Origin: Amphimedon queenslandica
Taxonomy: Eukaryota > Porifera > Demospongiae > Haplosclerida > Niphatidae
NCBI RefSeq assembly: GCF_000090795.2
Contig: NW_003546308.1
Span: forward strand, 243,295 to 307,294
Length of the DNA: 64,000 nt
Direction of reading: 5' to 3'
In this document: positions 11,226-23,800 of the stretch, in pieces
Layout: every line of letters starts with the position of its first letter
Numbering within the stretch: position 1 is the first letter of the stretch
The notes under the pieces: generated by a model
The model's input: the letters and a program-made list of their open reading frames with translations, nothing else
What the model was told of the DNA's origin: nothing
Database searches by the model: none
Translations under genes and position numbers: made by a program

Positions 11226-11903
11226 ATGTCTGAAAACAGGACTCAGGCTCAGCACAAAGAAGTAGAAACCAAACCCTTAACCGTCCTGGTGACTGGTTTT
11301 GGCCCGTTCGGCAGTCACAAAGTAAACTCTAGCTGGGAAGCGGTTAAACTCCTTCCCTCCATGGGACTGACAGCAAATGGCCGAGAGTTGAGAGTGGAGA
11401 CTAGAGAAATAAGAGTCTCCTACGAGCTCGTTAGGGACCGAGTCCCTGCCCTGTGGGATGAAATAAACCCTGATCTCTGCATACACGTTGGGGTGTCTCC
11501 CTACAAGTCCATAAAGTACGAGAAGTGTGCCAATAACCATGGATACTTCCTTCAAGACGTGGACTCACAATTCTTGGAGTCTTCCACGATTCACCCTGGC
11601 TCTCCGGACGTCTTGAAAACATCACTTGATTTAGACGGACTCTCCGAGGAGGTATTGAGTATCGTAGCCAAAGAGGAGGGAGGGAAGAATAACGTTAAGA
11701 TTGAAGTCTCGTTTGATGCAGGGCAGTACCTTTGTGACTTTATATATTACACGTCGCTTCATCACACATTCAAGAAGAAGATTGATAAAGCTCCAGTTCT
11801 TTTTGTACACGTTCCACCGCTAGATCAACCTTATTCACAGTCGTGTCTTGCCAATGTATTGAAGCATACCATTGAGAGTATTCTCTCTAATAAAAGCAAT
11901 TGA
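11226..11903 (+). CDS. PGPEP1: Pyroglutamyl-peptidase I
   Basis: Cytosolic cysteine peptidase (family C15) that removes N-terminal pyroglutamate from peptides. Single exon, 225 aa, close to the 209 aa of the human enzyme. The N-terminal signature VLVTGFGPFG is at residues 20-29. The catalytic triad is visible as Glu99 (YEKC), Cys170 (DAGQYLCDFIYYTSL) and His195 (FVHVPPLDQPYS). No presequence or membrane span. The start chosen is the first ATG of the open frame, 18 residues before the conserved core. It is the only recognised intronless gene left of 52.9 kb. Confidence 0.97.
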   Translation: MSENRTQAQHKEVETKPLTVLVTGFGPFGSHKVNSSWEAVKLLPSMGLTANGRELRVETREIRVSYELVRDRVPALWDEINPDLCIHVGVSPYKSIKYEKCANNHGYFLQDVDSQFLESSTIHPGSPDVLKTSLDLDGLSEEVLSIVAKEEGGKNNVKIEVSFDAGQYLCDFIYYTSLHHTFKKKIDKAPVLFVHVPPLDQPYSQSCLANVLKHTIESILSNKSN

Positions 11904-12078
11904 GAATAAGATTGATTCCTTGCATGCATCGCTGCTATAATTGTAATAATAATTATTATTGCTACGATCCTTTTCATTTTGATCCCACCCATCCTTTGAA
12001 CATTATTATTATTATTATTATTGTTACAATGTTAAATTTTTTTGATAATTTTTCAGTGGCTGAATAATAATAATAATG

Positions 12079-12114
<36 letters not shown>

Positions 12115-12307
12115 GATCTGATAAGAGAGATAAGAGAAACAAAGAGCCCACTACTACAATAAACATGTACTCATACCTCTGCAAAAAACTAAAACAAAAA
12201 ATGATTTTTTACACCCACACACACACACACACGAAATTTCCACATTAACAATTAAAGCAATTACCACACAAACACACACACAAATATTATCTGTTAAAAA
12301 AGCTTTT
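11904..12307. other. Gap between convergent PGPEP1 and MOB2-like genes
   Basis: AT-rich with (TTA)/(AAT)n and (CA)n simple repeats near 12010-12112 and 12216-12232. Presumably the 3' UTRs of both genes. No coding signal seen. Confidence 0.5.
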
Positions 12308-13346
12308 TTAAGAAGACTTTGATGCTACCATGTTAAACTCTGACTCTCTATCGTTGAGAGGCTGCTTAGCTAGAGCCTGCTCTTGGGTTTTTAGTTTTTC
12401 GATAAGATCATCAAGTAACGAGAGTTCTTTGGGATCAATGAGAGAGAACTCTGTCACGAAATACACAAAGTGAAGGAAGAGAGTATTAAGTCCGTCGTGA
12501 AGTTGAAGTCTCTTGAACTGATGGTAGTGATGAAAGTAAATGTGTGCCAGTATGATGAAGTATTGACGAAATAGTTTTCGTACAATCTGTACGAAATCGA
12601 AAGGGAACTCGTAGCCTAGTAAACAAACAGAGACAAGTAGAAACTATTAATAGGTATAATTTTGTGGGATAAAAAAAAAGGAGAGGAAGGAAGATAAATT
12701 GTACACAGATGTAGTAAACTTGTGTATCAACAATACACAGCACAATTACTACATGGATATGTTGATGATTGATTTCCTTCGTTCACCAAGAGAAACATAA
12801 TGTGAATACACAATGTCTTAGGAGGAGGATAACAATATTTATAGAGGCAATGATGTGCATACAATGTATGTCTTGTATGTACCCAATGCAAGGCAATTGA
12901 AGTCATAACCATACGTGTATTGTATAAACTTTAGTCATAATGAGAGCTTAAGGACTTAACAGATCATGAATCATGAAAGACTTACCAAACTTTGTTGGAA
13001 AAGTTTGCTCATCTCCTAATTGCTTTTGAATGTTCATCATCACAGTGTCTATGTACTGCTTCGCATGCATCTTGACCTTCTTCTTCTTCTCAATATCTAA
13101 CTCAAATACTCTATAGTGAGGGGGGGGGGGAGAGAGTGAGAGCAGAAACTAACGAGTGTCGTGTGGCTATGACTCACTGTGACCCAGCTGACATTTGAGC
13201 ACAAGTACTTTGAGTACATAATTGTGAGACGACTCCTACTTGAATGTTAATTTGGGTGAAAAAAGCAAGAGCTAGGAGAAAGAGAATAAAATAAATATAA
13301 ACCAAGAAACACTATGCTCTTTATTGCCCCATCTCTCTCCCTCCCT

Positions 13347-13379
<33 letters not shown>

Positions 13380-13983
13380 CCTTTCTCCTCTCCCCTTACA
13401 ATTGGTAGCTAGCCACTCGTGGATGTCAGTTAGTGGTGGTAATCGAATCAGTTGCTGGAGCTTCCCAGCGACCGAAGGTATGATCATATTTGAATCATGC
13501 TCTAAGAAATGCCTCTTCTCCTCCTGGCCAGTGTGCTGACTCTTCTTGTCCGAGTTTCTACGGCAAGAGGGTTGAGGGTTGAATGGGGGGAGAGGAAATG
13601 ATTAAGTTAGAAACATTAAACACTCACACCAACAAAGACATATTTGTCATACTTTACCAACCACACAACCAAATGAACATAAAATGGGCCACACCTACGG
13701 ACCACACCCAGCAACACATAAAAAAGGAACACTTTACGGAAATGGTACGGAAAAACCCATCTGAGCACACCCAATGATAAAAAGGTATTTTAGTAGTACT
13801 GTAACCGTAATATAAACAGCATCACTTTACACAGGGATTGAATACAAAATACTTTCTATAAGGAAATAGAATTACACATTATATACATGTATGCACATAC
13901 ATGTACATGTATGTATTTGCTTCATACATAACCAAGAGATGTTAAAATAAATTTATAAATACTAACCTGAACAGAAATGCCAT
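12308..13983 (-). CDS. MOB2: MOB kinase activator, MOB2-like
   Basis: MOB proteins bind and activate or restrain NDR/LATS kinases in Hippo-type signalling. Five exons: 13967-13983, 13400-13557, 13178-13271, 12986-13110, 12308-12615; 233 aa, phases closed. The Mob/phocein fold is continuous: LPPLTDIHEWLATN, a first zinc pair in LCTQSTCAQMSAG, then QTFPTKFGYEFP, and a second zinc pair in LAHIYFHHYHQF. Spacing C-x4-C and H-x4-H agrees with the family zinc site. The HxGLNTLFLHF and LIDPKELSLLDDL blocks favour MOB2 over MOB1 or MOB3; this choice is by eye. The last 30 residues are variable. It lies head-to-head with PHRF1. Confidence 0.9.
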
Positions 13984-14355
13984 TATGGTGAGTGAGAGAG
14001 TCAGTAGGTAATTCGTCAGTCTCTCTCTGGTAGAGACAGCCACCAGAAAGAAAGAGCTCCTCTCCTTTATATCTTCAGTTCTCTTTCTATTCTTGATACG
14101 AATACGCTTATAGAGTACTGGCTTCTGTGTGCCTCTCTCTCTGGCCTTTCTTACTCGGCGGACCGAGCTTTTTTTAGCTGGTGAGGATTTAGCTCCGCCT
14201 ACTTAATAATAGTGCCATGTATCACGTGATCTTCAAATTTATCACCTTCTAAAAATTTTAGATCTAAAAGAACTAATTTTTTTCAAAATTTCGATGGTTT
14301 TAGGTCTAATCTTTAAATTTTTGAACAGTTATTGGTTAAAATTAGAAACTTGATA
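13984..14355. promoter_or_regulatory. Shared promoter region of MOB2-like (-) and PHRF1 (+)
   Basis: 372 bp between divergent start codons. Contains the palindromic E-box ATCACGTGAT (CACGTG at 14223-14228), almost the same as the one upstream of PDHX. The right half is AT-rich. Confidence 0.5.
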
Positions 14356-17300
14356 ATGGCCTCCAAGAGTACGCCTCTTAGAACACCCAGACCACTCCGT
14401 TCTTCATCTTCTTCTTCTCGCTTCCGTCATAAAACCTGTCCTATTTGTCTCACTAAACTCAGTAGGTGTGAGCTGGGGAAGCTCGGCAGCTGTGATCATT
14501 TCTTCTGCCTCCCTTGTATTCAAGCATGGGCCCAGGTATGCTCTCCCGTGTTGTGTACTGTCTGAACATGTGTATCGCCCCTCCTTTAGAATGTTAATAC
14601 TTGTCCTATTGATAGAAAACCTTTTAATGATATCGAAGTTTATAGCCACGCAAGGGACATTGTTCTAAGAAAGGTAAATGATATTATATCACCTGCAATT
14701 GATATTATGACTGAGATACATTCATCTCATTCTTCTTCCTCCCTCTCTCTTTTAGATTCATGTGCCCACGCGTCGTTTTGAGGATGTCTTGGTTGATCCT
14801 AATGATGTGACTTACTGTGAAGTGAGTATTTATGAATTTATCAGGGTTCCCCCACAGAATTTTGGCATAATGTCTTGTCGTGGATTTTCAAAAATCTGGC
14901 AAAAGTCCCTGTACTATAGTACTGGGTATTTTGTCGAAAATGTCAAGGAGAGAATTCTCAATTTTTTATAATTTTTTCTGATACATATACATGTACTTAT
15001 GTTGCATAGAAAGTTTGAACTGTTTCTGATCAAAATTAGATTTTAATGAATTTTAAAACTTGCTCCAAATGCCATGTACTAGTGCTTGCCAATGTTGAAG
15101 CATGCTATTTACATGTAGCTTGCTTAGTTTGCTTTGTGGGAAACCCTGGTTTTGTCTGGTATATGAGAAATAATTAATTTGACTCTTCATTACTTATAAT
15201 ATTCATAATATAGATTTGTCATCGAAGTAATAATGAGAACGTCCTATTGCTATGTGACGGATGTGATAAGGGGTAAGTTAATGAATATATGGCCGATACC
15301 AAGAGTAGAATAATAATTAGAGGAGAGTGTCCTACTGTGCATATACCCCCTGCTTCATCACAGCGTAGAATTGAAGAGTCACATTCAGGATATTTCCATA
15401 TTTTATTTGAGTAGCTATAGTTATTGCTATTTATTTTTTAATAACTACTCTAAAATACTGAAAATATCCTGAATGTGACTCTTTAATTCTACGCCGTGAT
15501 GAAGCAGGGGGTATAGGCACAGTAGGACACTCTCCTCTAATTATTATCTACTCTTGCCAATACATGTATCTGTCACTACCTACTCTTTTAGGTATCACAT
15601 GTATTGTCTTACTCCGCCTCTTTCAAGCGTCCCTGAAGGAACCTGGTATTGTCAGGACTGTCTGTGCCTCGTTGCTACCATGAACATGAAAATGGCTCAG
15701 GAAGAATCCTCAGACTCTGAACTTAGCTGTGACATGACATCTGAGAGTGATAAAGAGGAGGAGGAGGTGGTGGAGGAGGAGGAGGAGGAGGTAGTGATTG
15801 TGGAAGTGAGGGAGGAGGAGGAGGAGGGAGAGAAGGAGGAAGAGCTAGAGGAGGAGGAGGAGGAGGAGAAAGTACAGATTAAAGAACAAGAAAGAGTAAT
15901 AGAGACAATAATAATAGATGATGATAATGATGATGATGATGATGATGAAGAAGTGAAGGATTACTTAAAACAGAAAGATGACTTTGAGCAAAGGAAGATG
16001 AAGGAAGTAAAGTACACCAGTCCATTCAGGGGAAGGAAGAGACCAAAGAGGATTATTGTGTCTGAAGATGAAGAAGACGACGATGATTTTGACACTTCGA
16101 AGTACCTTCCTCGAAACCTTGGTTTTAGTTCATCCAGTTTTGCTAAAGAAACGACTTTAAAACCCTCAGCAAAACAAGTACATGTACATGTACAAGAAAA
16201 CAAAGAGGGAACCAAGAAACGAAAAACTGTACGAAATGAAGCTAATAGCGTTCAAGTAGATGGACACTTGACTCTAAATCAAGAGAAAAGTGAACCATCC
16301 ATTGATCCACTGCCTTCCCATAATACTAAACAAGACATACCCCATTATGGCTATACTCACCCACGCTTTATCAGAAAACACGAAAGGCAAATGAACTTTG
16401 ACAGTGGGTCTTTTGAAAGCGTTACAGTGACAGAGAGTGATTTGAGGACTGAAATTATTAAGATATACTCACGAACCCCTACCCCCGACAGAGAGAGTGA
16501 AAAGGAAGAGAAGATAAGAGAGAGTGGAGTAGTAATGGGGAGAGAGGAGATAGAAGAGGCCAAGGAGATAAAGGAGCTGAGCGAGAGACAGAAAGTGAAA
16601 GAGAGGGTAGACATTAAGAGGAGAGAAGAGATGAAGCAGAAAGAGGACATGAAGCTGAGAGAGGAGATCAAAAGAAGGGAAGAAGTCAATGAGAAAGAGA
16701 TGCAGGTGATTAGTAGTCAGAAAAAGAACCCACCTCCTTGGTTGTCTGCGCAGGGTTGCATACAACTCAACAGTGGGTTTCTCATTAGTAGAAACCCCAG
16801 ACCTCATGTATCAAACTATCCCGGACCACAGAAAAGACCTAGATCTATCGGATCCTCCTGTCCTTCTCTCCGTCATTCCTCTACCTCTCATGATCCCAGC
16901 TCTCAAAGCTCAAATATCGACGAAGGAAAGAGAACAAAGAGGAGAAAGTCTCACCCAGATACCAGGTCATTAAACCCAGAGTCTTCACCAAGAGCCCGTA
17001 CAGCTGCTAAAGTTAATACTATACGCCAAGCTTTCAGAGGTGCTGTGATTGCTTCGCACAAACACGATGAAAGTGCTGTCGGTTTTCAAGCAGCTCAGGA
17101 CTGGCTGGCTAAAAGTGTCGGAAGTGGTGGGCGGGGTCTCTCTGCATCTCCCTTCTCGGGACTCAAGCATAATGTGGCTCTCCCATCTCAGAATACTCTT
17201 AAGGTGACAAATAAAGTTAAACGAAATCTCACTTTGTTGATGAATAAGCAGCAGGCCTGTCTTTACCCTCCAGTGAAGAAGAGATGTCAAATTATCCCAC

Positions 17301-17409
17301 AAATGTAAGAACTGAAGATAAACACTGCACATGCACTTTGTGACATTATAAAGAATACAGGCTTATCCTCTGTATTACTATTATTATATAATATTATTAT
17401 TATTATTAT

Positions 17410-17453
<44 letters not shown>

Positions 17454-20400
17454 TATAGTTATACCTGTATGTAATTATATTTATTAACTTTCAAATTATC
17501 ACAATTATAAGCCTTACTTTCTCTATTACAAATGGCACCTTTATGAAGGAATGGCTTCAGTAATGAATGAATGCACTTGTCATTATAACTTAACATGTAC
17601 ATCTATATTCCATTCTTCCTTTCCAGACCGAGCTGCAGTATGAAGACTGATTATGTTGGACCTATAGAAGACTCTTTGGATATGCTGGAGTCAAATGAAG
17701 TTATATTTAGAAGAGACGGTTCGATACAGCCTGCATCTGATCCTAATTCTGCAAACAATTCCCCCAAAAAGGACAAACGAAAATCTAACAATGAAATTCA
17801 GTAGGTTCATTATCTGTTTAGCTTTTACTTTTGTACTCTTATTGTCCTTTTTTTTATTTTTGTGGTAATTATGTTTTTGTCTATACCATACGGAGATTTA
17901 ATCACTATTTTTGATCATAAAATAAAAGATTAACTCCAAAAAATTTATAATTTCTGCACTTACATGTACATGTATACCATGGAGTTAGTTTGAACTTTGA
18001 GCTGATTCTGATTAAAATGCAGTTATAGTCTACAGTTTTTGAAATGGGCTCACAAATTACATTTTCTGATACATATTGATGTCCTTATACTACCTAGAAA
18101 GTTTGAGCCAATTCCGACTTCAATTTTTCAAGTTATGACCACTTTTAAAAACTTCAAAATTCTGAAAAATGCCCTGTACTTTAGCCCATGGTTTTTTCAA
18201 AAAATGGCTCCAAAATTACCCCAAATTTTTATTACATTTTCTGATACACATTGATGCTCTTATGCTGTGTAGAAAGTTTGAGGTGATTCTGACTTCATTT
18301 TTTCAAGTTATGGCCATTTAAAAATAAACGCCAAAATTTTGAAAAATACCCAAGGCTATAGCCCATGGTTTTTTCCAAAAAATGACTCCGAAATCACCCC
18401 AACTTTTTATTACATTTTCTGATGCACATTGATGCTCTTATGCTGTGTAGAAAGTTTGAGCTAATTCCGACATAAATTTTTCAAGTTACAGCCATTTTAA
18501 GAAAACACCAAATTTTTGAAAAATACCCAAGTCTATAGCCCATGGTTTTTTTCCAAAAAATGGCTCCAAAATCACCCCTAATTTTTATTATATTTTCTGA
18601 TACATATTGATGTCCTTATGCTATGTAGAAAGTTTGAGCTGATTCTAACTTCAATTTTTCAAGTTACGGCCATTTTAAGAAATTGTTAAAATTCTGAAAA
18701 ATACCCAAGGCTATAGCCCATGGTTTTTTCCGAAAAATAGCTCTGAAATCACCCCTAATTTTTATTATATTTTCTGATACATATTGATGCCCTTATGCTG
18801 TGTAGAAAGTTTGAGCTGATTCCAACACAAATTTTTCAAGTTACAGCCATTTTTTAAAAACTTCAAAATTCTGAAAGATGCCGGTTTTTTTAATGTCTCC
18901 GAAAGTACTCCAAATTTCTATTACATTTTCTGATACATATTGATGTCCTTTGCTAAAATTGCTTTGTGAAAAGTTTAAGTTCATTCTGAATAAATTTTTA
19001 AAAAATACTACCATTTTTTAAAAGAAGCAAATTTTCAGAAAAAAGCAAAGGCTATGATGTTTTTCTCCAGAAATAGGCTCCAAAACCTCCCCAATTTTTA
19101 TTACATTTTGTGATAACTATAATTTAGTATATATTTGACTTCAACCAGCAGTCAGTTTCCTTTATTTATTTAATATTATATACTTTAGCAATACTGAAGC
19201 ACCCTTGAAGGATTCAGAAGATCTGCCTGTGCCAATAACCATTGCTGTCATTCCTCTACCTGTTGATCATCCAACTTCATTCCCTCACAATCCAAAATCA
19301 GCATCAAGTCCTCTTCCTCTGACTGACAGCCCTCATAAATTGAAAGGCAAAAGTGCGTCTACTGAGAAGAAAAAGAAAAGTTCAGAAAGTGGAAAAGGTA
19401 GTTCAGGAACCGAGACAGAAAAGCTAGAGTCTGTACAAGTCAAAGTCAAAGCTATCACTAGTATTGGAAAAAAGGAGAGCAGGATATCTCCTGTTGCCCT
19501 CTCTCCTCAAATCACTAATCTCACTGAAAAGGACAAAGGCAGTAGTACTGCTAGTAAGAAGACCTTGAGTGTTAAACAAACCAAATTTGTAGCAGACAGC
19601 AGCAGTGGTGCTAACAGAAAGAAGCTAACCTCTTCTTCTCCAGTGGAGACTAGGAGTGCTTATAGAAAGAAGGTGGCCAGTCCTGCAGTGAGTAGCAGTA
19701 CTGCATGTGGTGGTGGGAAGAAGCTTGCCACAGGCAGGAAGAAACAAGCTTCTGCAACTGAGCCCAAAAAGAAGCTCCTAGACATTAGCAAAAGGAAACC
19801 TCCAACAAGCACTGAGAAGAAGCAAACTCTTGCCACTGCTGCTGCTGCTACAGACAGAAGCCTTGGTAGTGCAACTGCTAATAGTCTAATGCGCATTAAA
19901 AGAAGAAGCAGAAGATTTATAAATAGCATTGATGCTACAAGAGAGCATTGCACTTCCGAGACGATCATTGGCATGGTCTTTTGTAGCAATGCACTTGCTT
20001 CTTGTACGACACAACAGGACCACCAATCAAATAACAACAACAACAACAATAATAATAGTATTGTTGGCATCATCACAAAGAAAGAAGAGAATGACGCCAA
20101 AAATAAAATCAAATTGGCCAGCACAGAATCTGATAGTCATGAGCTCTCTAGCACCAAAACTGTTAGTACCAGGAGTAGCAGTGGTCACCATGGACCGTAC
20201 AGCATGCACCTTAATGCAGATGAAGCTATCAAGACTATAATAAAACTGCTGCAGGAGAACTACATCACAGGTGATATCAATGTTGCTCAGATGGAGGCCA
20301 TCAAAGATAAAGCCATCAATAAAGTAAATTGATCTGCAAATATTTTAGAACAATTTTGTTGTACGTGCAGTTTATAGTAATCATGTTTTGTTACGTACAT

Positions 20401-20508
20401 GTACATGTATAGGTTAAGATGTCAGGAGATTCAACAGTTCCATGCTGGAAGGTATACAGACTAGTGAGCTATTATGTGAATAAAAGTGCTGATGAAAAGA
20501 AATCATAA
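14356..20508 (+). CDS. PHRF1: PHD and RING finger domain protein (PHRF1)
   Basis: PHRF1 is a nuclear ubiquitin ligase with a chromatin-reading PHD finger and a C-terminal SRI-type domain that binds RNA polymerase II. Eight exons: 14356-14535, 14590-14673, 14756-14821, 15214-15272, 15592-17304, 17627-17800, 19189-20323, 20413-20508; 1168 aa, phases closed. RING residues 26-70 (CPICLTKL, SCDHFFCLPCIQAW, then CPID). PHD about 109-155 (ICHRSNNENVLLLCDGCD, YHMYCLTPPL, WYCQDC). The middle is low complexity: a Glu-rich run, charged Lys/Glu coils, Ser/Lys-rich and Asn-rich stretches. The C-terminus (ADEAIKTIIKLLQENYI ... WKVYRLVSYYVNK) matches the SRI-like end. A TAA just after the exon 5 donor at 17306 could be mistaken for the gene end. 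The start is the first true ATG. Confidence 0.92.
14842..15148 (+). mobile_element. Non-autonomous DNA element with CAGGG terminal inverted repeats
   Basis: Lies in PHRF1 intron 3. It starts CAGGGTTCCCCCACAGAAT and ends TTTGTGGGAAACCCTG, a terminal inverted repeat of about 14 bp. It is about 307 bp long with no coding potential. Inside are the GTACTATAGTAC palindrome and the TTCTGATACATATACATG core shared with tandem arrays elsewhere. CAGGG...CCCTG ends are typical of hAT-type elements; flanking 8-mers match only poorly (gaatttat / gttttgtc), as expected of an old copy. Confidence 0.7.
15297..15560. repeat. Long inverted repeat (foldback element)
   Basis: Lies in PHRF1 intron 4. Left arm about 15297-15402 and right arm about 15446-15560 are near-perfect reverse complements (for example CCTGCTTCATCAC against GTGATGAAGCAGG, and GAGGAGAGTGTCCTACTGTG against CACAGTAGGACACTCTCCTC), with a loop of about 45 bp. 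It could be a MITE or a source of a long RNA hairpin. No coding capacity. Confidence 0.85.
17990..19110 (+). repeat. Tandem repeat, unit about 178 bp, about six copies
   Basis: Fills PHRF1 intron 6. The marker GTTTGAG recurs at 18101, 18276, 18454, 18632 and 18809 (spacing 175-178 bp), with a decayed unit near 18973. Units contain the palindromic CAAGGCTATAGCCCATGG and TTTTCTGATACATATTGATG. They diverge by a few per cent to tens of per cent. Confidence 0.9.
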
Positions 20509-20819
20509 AGATCTACACTGCTGGACAATGACATTATATTTTGCTTAGTACCATACCTCTGCTTTAATTATTTTTTGATTCCGATATTGGCAAATGCAGA
20601 TTGTATTCTGTGCAGTCTTTATGATTCATATTTAGTTAAACATCTTTTCTTAATTTTAATAATAAAATAATACAAACATTCCATAAAGCAAAATAATAAT
20701 AATAATAATAATAACACAACATATCATTGATAATACACAAACAAATGAGATTGTGTGAATGGATAGTGGCATAGAAAAAGAGAGAGACAGAGAGAGAGGG
20801 GGGGGAGAGAAAAAGAGCC
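20509..20819. other. Gap between convergent PHRF1 and LGR genes
   Basis: Contains a likely PHRF1 poly(A) signal AATAAA at 20661-20666, an (AAT)n tract near 20694-20713 and a GA-rich tract at 20778-20816. No gene seen. Confidence 0.5.
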
Positions 20820-23800
20820 TCACACTTGAGACTCCTTTACATTATGTTTTGACTGTTTAGCAGTGTGGGGGTTAATAATTCTAATAGAATGAGTCGAGAG
20901 CGGCGAAGACCTCCTGGGTATGTACTCTTTAAAATGTACACGAGAAGCTGCTGCAGGAGAAGACAGAGAGGGAATTCGATAATTAGTGCTGGTAGCATCA
21001 TCTCTCGAGTGACCTTCACCACTAGTTCTTATTAATGTACTAGATTGGGCTGGTGGTGATACCGACTGATAATGGAGCGGAGAATTGCCCTCAAAAGAAG
21101 GGACCAGGCCTGAGTCACGCCTCTCATCACTCACTTTGTTACTCCGAGCGTTTAATAAATCCTTGAGCCCGCCAGGGAGAGCGGAGTTGAGAAGCTCTGG
21201 ATCTGATGATCGCCTCCTTCTCCTCGGGCTATGAGAAGCAGCTGCTTCTTCAGTGTCAGATTCATCGGACTCCTCTTGTACAATAGACAAACACTTGCTG
21301 TGAGAGCGTGGTATCTCGCCTCTCCCCTCTAGGCCCTGAGCCTCAGGTAGTCCCGACTCCATTCCAAATATGGCAGGGGAAGAGTATCGCCTGCCCATAT
21401 AAGGAGCCGGGGAAGCCAAGCCCACAATAGGCTGAGGGAGGGGAGGTGATGCTAGCTGAACGCTGAACGAGCGACGGCTCTGACGTCGACTCAACATATC
21501 AAGATCAATATCAAATCTCGGGGAATTAGTTCTTAGTGTAGACGAACACGTATCACTTGCAGCTGACGCAATCGAGTTCCGTCTGAAAGAGAGTCTATAG
21601 AAAGAGTTGTTGTTGCTCACGTGCTGCATTGTATCCTTTCTCTTGCAGAGACCACGGACACGAGACAGGAACTGTTTGGTGAATATGGAGTAGATGAATG
21701 GGTTGAGGCAAGCGTTGATGGGGAAAATGAGGATTATGAAGAACTTGGCAACAGTGAAGTTAATGATGTGCTGATCGACTATAGCAGCATAGCCGACAAC
21801 TGCCAATGGTAGCCAACAGATGAGATTGGTAAGTACTAGCATACCCATCTTAAACGATATGACAATTTTCTCTCTTTTATTTCCTTGCTCTGTGCAAGAG
21901 GCTCGGGAGCGACAGAAAAGACGAAGGATATGGAGATAACTTGAGAGGATGATGAAGAAGGCAGTTAGATTGACAGTCAAAATGAGAGCAATGAAAAGCT
22001 TGTCACGTATATTTGATAATCTAAACGGGAGGCACACCGCTACTTCAGAGTAAGTATTGACATCAAATAGAGGGAGGGCTGCTAGTATTCCTGCCAGTAT
22101 CCAGCATATGAATACAATAATGGTCGCATTTCTGAGTCTAAGACGGCCACTCTTAAACGAATAAGCTATAGTGTGGAGTCTCTCTAGCGTGAGAAAAGTC
22201 AGAATGAATACTGAGAGTTCGGCCGAGAATATAGCAATGAAACCAGCTGTCTGGCAGCCGGGACCTGTCTGCCAGGTCAGGGCAGATTTATAGAAACCTT
22301 TGCCTCTTGTACGGATATCGACAGCGCCAAGGAATGCAAGGTAGACGCCTAAAAGAAAATCAGCAAATGCCAGATTACAGATGAAGAAGTGTGGGACTTC
22401 GAGTTTCTCCTTTGACACAATCATGACAAATAAAACGGCGAGATTAGCAATAACAGCTGTAAACCAGATCACCCAGACCAGCACTGGGAGTGGCTGGGGA
22501 TCCAAGAGGTTATCACAGGGAGTGAGTGAGCTTGGGGGAGGGGTACAGTACACTTCCCTGTTCACAAAGAACGAGGGCAATATGGTTCGGAGGTAGCGTG
22601 ACTCCTCGTCCTTCAAACGAGCGACAATGGAATGGTTGCTATTATCAACAACAATCACCTGTCCGTTCTGAGTGGAGACAAGAGTCACGTTAAAGCGTCT
22701 CTGGTACTCTAGCAGCTCCCTAATAAACTGCTGAGGGCTTATATCACCAGCGTTGTCATGCGTAAAAGGATCACTCCCATGGAAGAGCAAGGTGTCAGAT
22801 ACCTCTGGAGCTAATGTTACCTCTTCCGCTGGAGTATTTTGAAAGGTGAATAAGACATCAGGATCACCCGTGTTTTCGCTCTCCTCAAGGGTTAGTGCTC
22901 GATAAGGAGGAGCATAATCTTTAAAGAGGCAACAGTGATAGGAATAGGTAAAGTCAATCGTCTGTATCCTTGGAATATTAATGACTGTTGGCACGTTGAA
23001 TATTAATGGGAGGTTACTCATACCCAGGGAATGGAGGAATGGGAAACCATCAGTGGGGATTGGGAATGAATCCATCTCCGGGTTATTGGAGACACTCAAG
23101 TTCTGGAGCCAAGTCATGTTACCATGGAAGAGGACAGAGCCCACGGTCCGAATAGCATTATCATTAATGTAGAGCAGCTCAAGGTGGTTGAGATCACTGA
23201 ATATATTATCAGGTAGATTCGTAATGGCGTTAAACTGTAGCTCCAGTTTCCTCAAGTTCGTTAGATTAAAAAAGAGTCCGTGCGGTAGGTAAGTTATTTG
23301 ATTATGCGACAGGTCTAATTCATAAAGTCGATTCAGACCACGAAAGGCATTCCGATGAACAGTTGTTATCCTGTTCCCATAGAGTTTCAACGTCTGCAAA
23401 TCAGAGAGACCCTTGAAAGCAAACTCTGGAATAGCCTTGATCCTATTGTAGTAGAGCTCGATGTGAATCAGTTTAGTGCAGTTGCTGAGGTCAGGGATGG
23501 ACTCCAGGTAATTGTCATAAGCATACAGTAGCCGGAGGTTTGGGGCTATTGTGCAGAGGTCTTTAGGAAGTTCGGTCAGTTTCGAGTGCTCAAGGCGTAG
23601 CTCGTACAGCTGTGGGAAAGTCTCAAAGCTTGGGAGACGCTTTAGGCCAGAGAAACTGACATCCACCATCTCGATTTGGTTGTTTCGCTTGAAGGCGTTA
23701 CGATCAATGACCTCAAGATTTCTGTTATCGCTCAGCTGTAGCTTTTTGAGGTACTCACTCGTGTTAAAAGTAGCCTCCTTGAGTTCCTTAATGTTATTAT

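Noticed and set aside
17305-17308. TAA after the long PHRF1 exon as the gene end
   Set aside because: It lies within the donor GTAAGA. The next two exons stay in phase and end in the conserved SRI-like tail.
19660-20240. Open frames on the other strand and frame of PHRF1 exon 7
   Set aside because: They are shadows of a Lys/Ser/Asn-rich coding exon and contain only low-complexity sequence.
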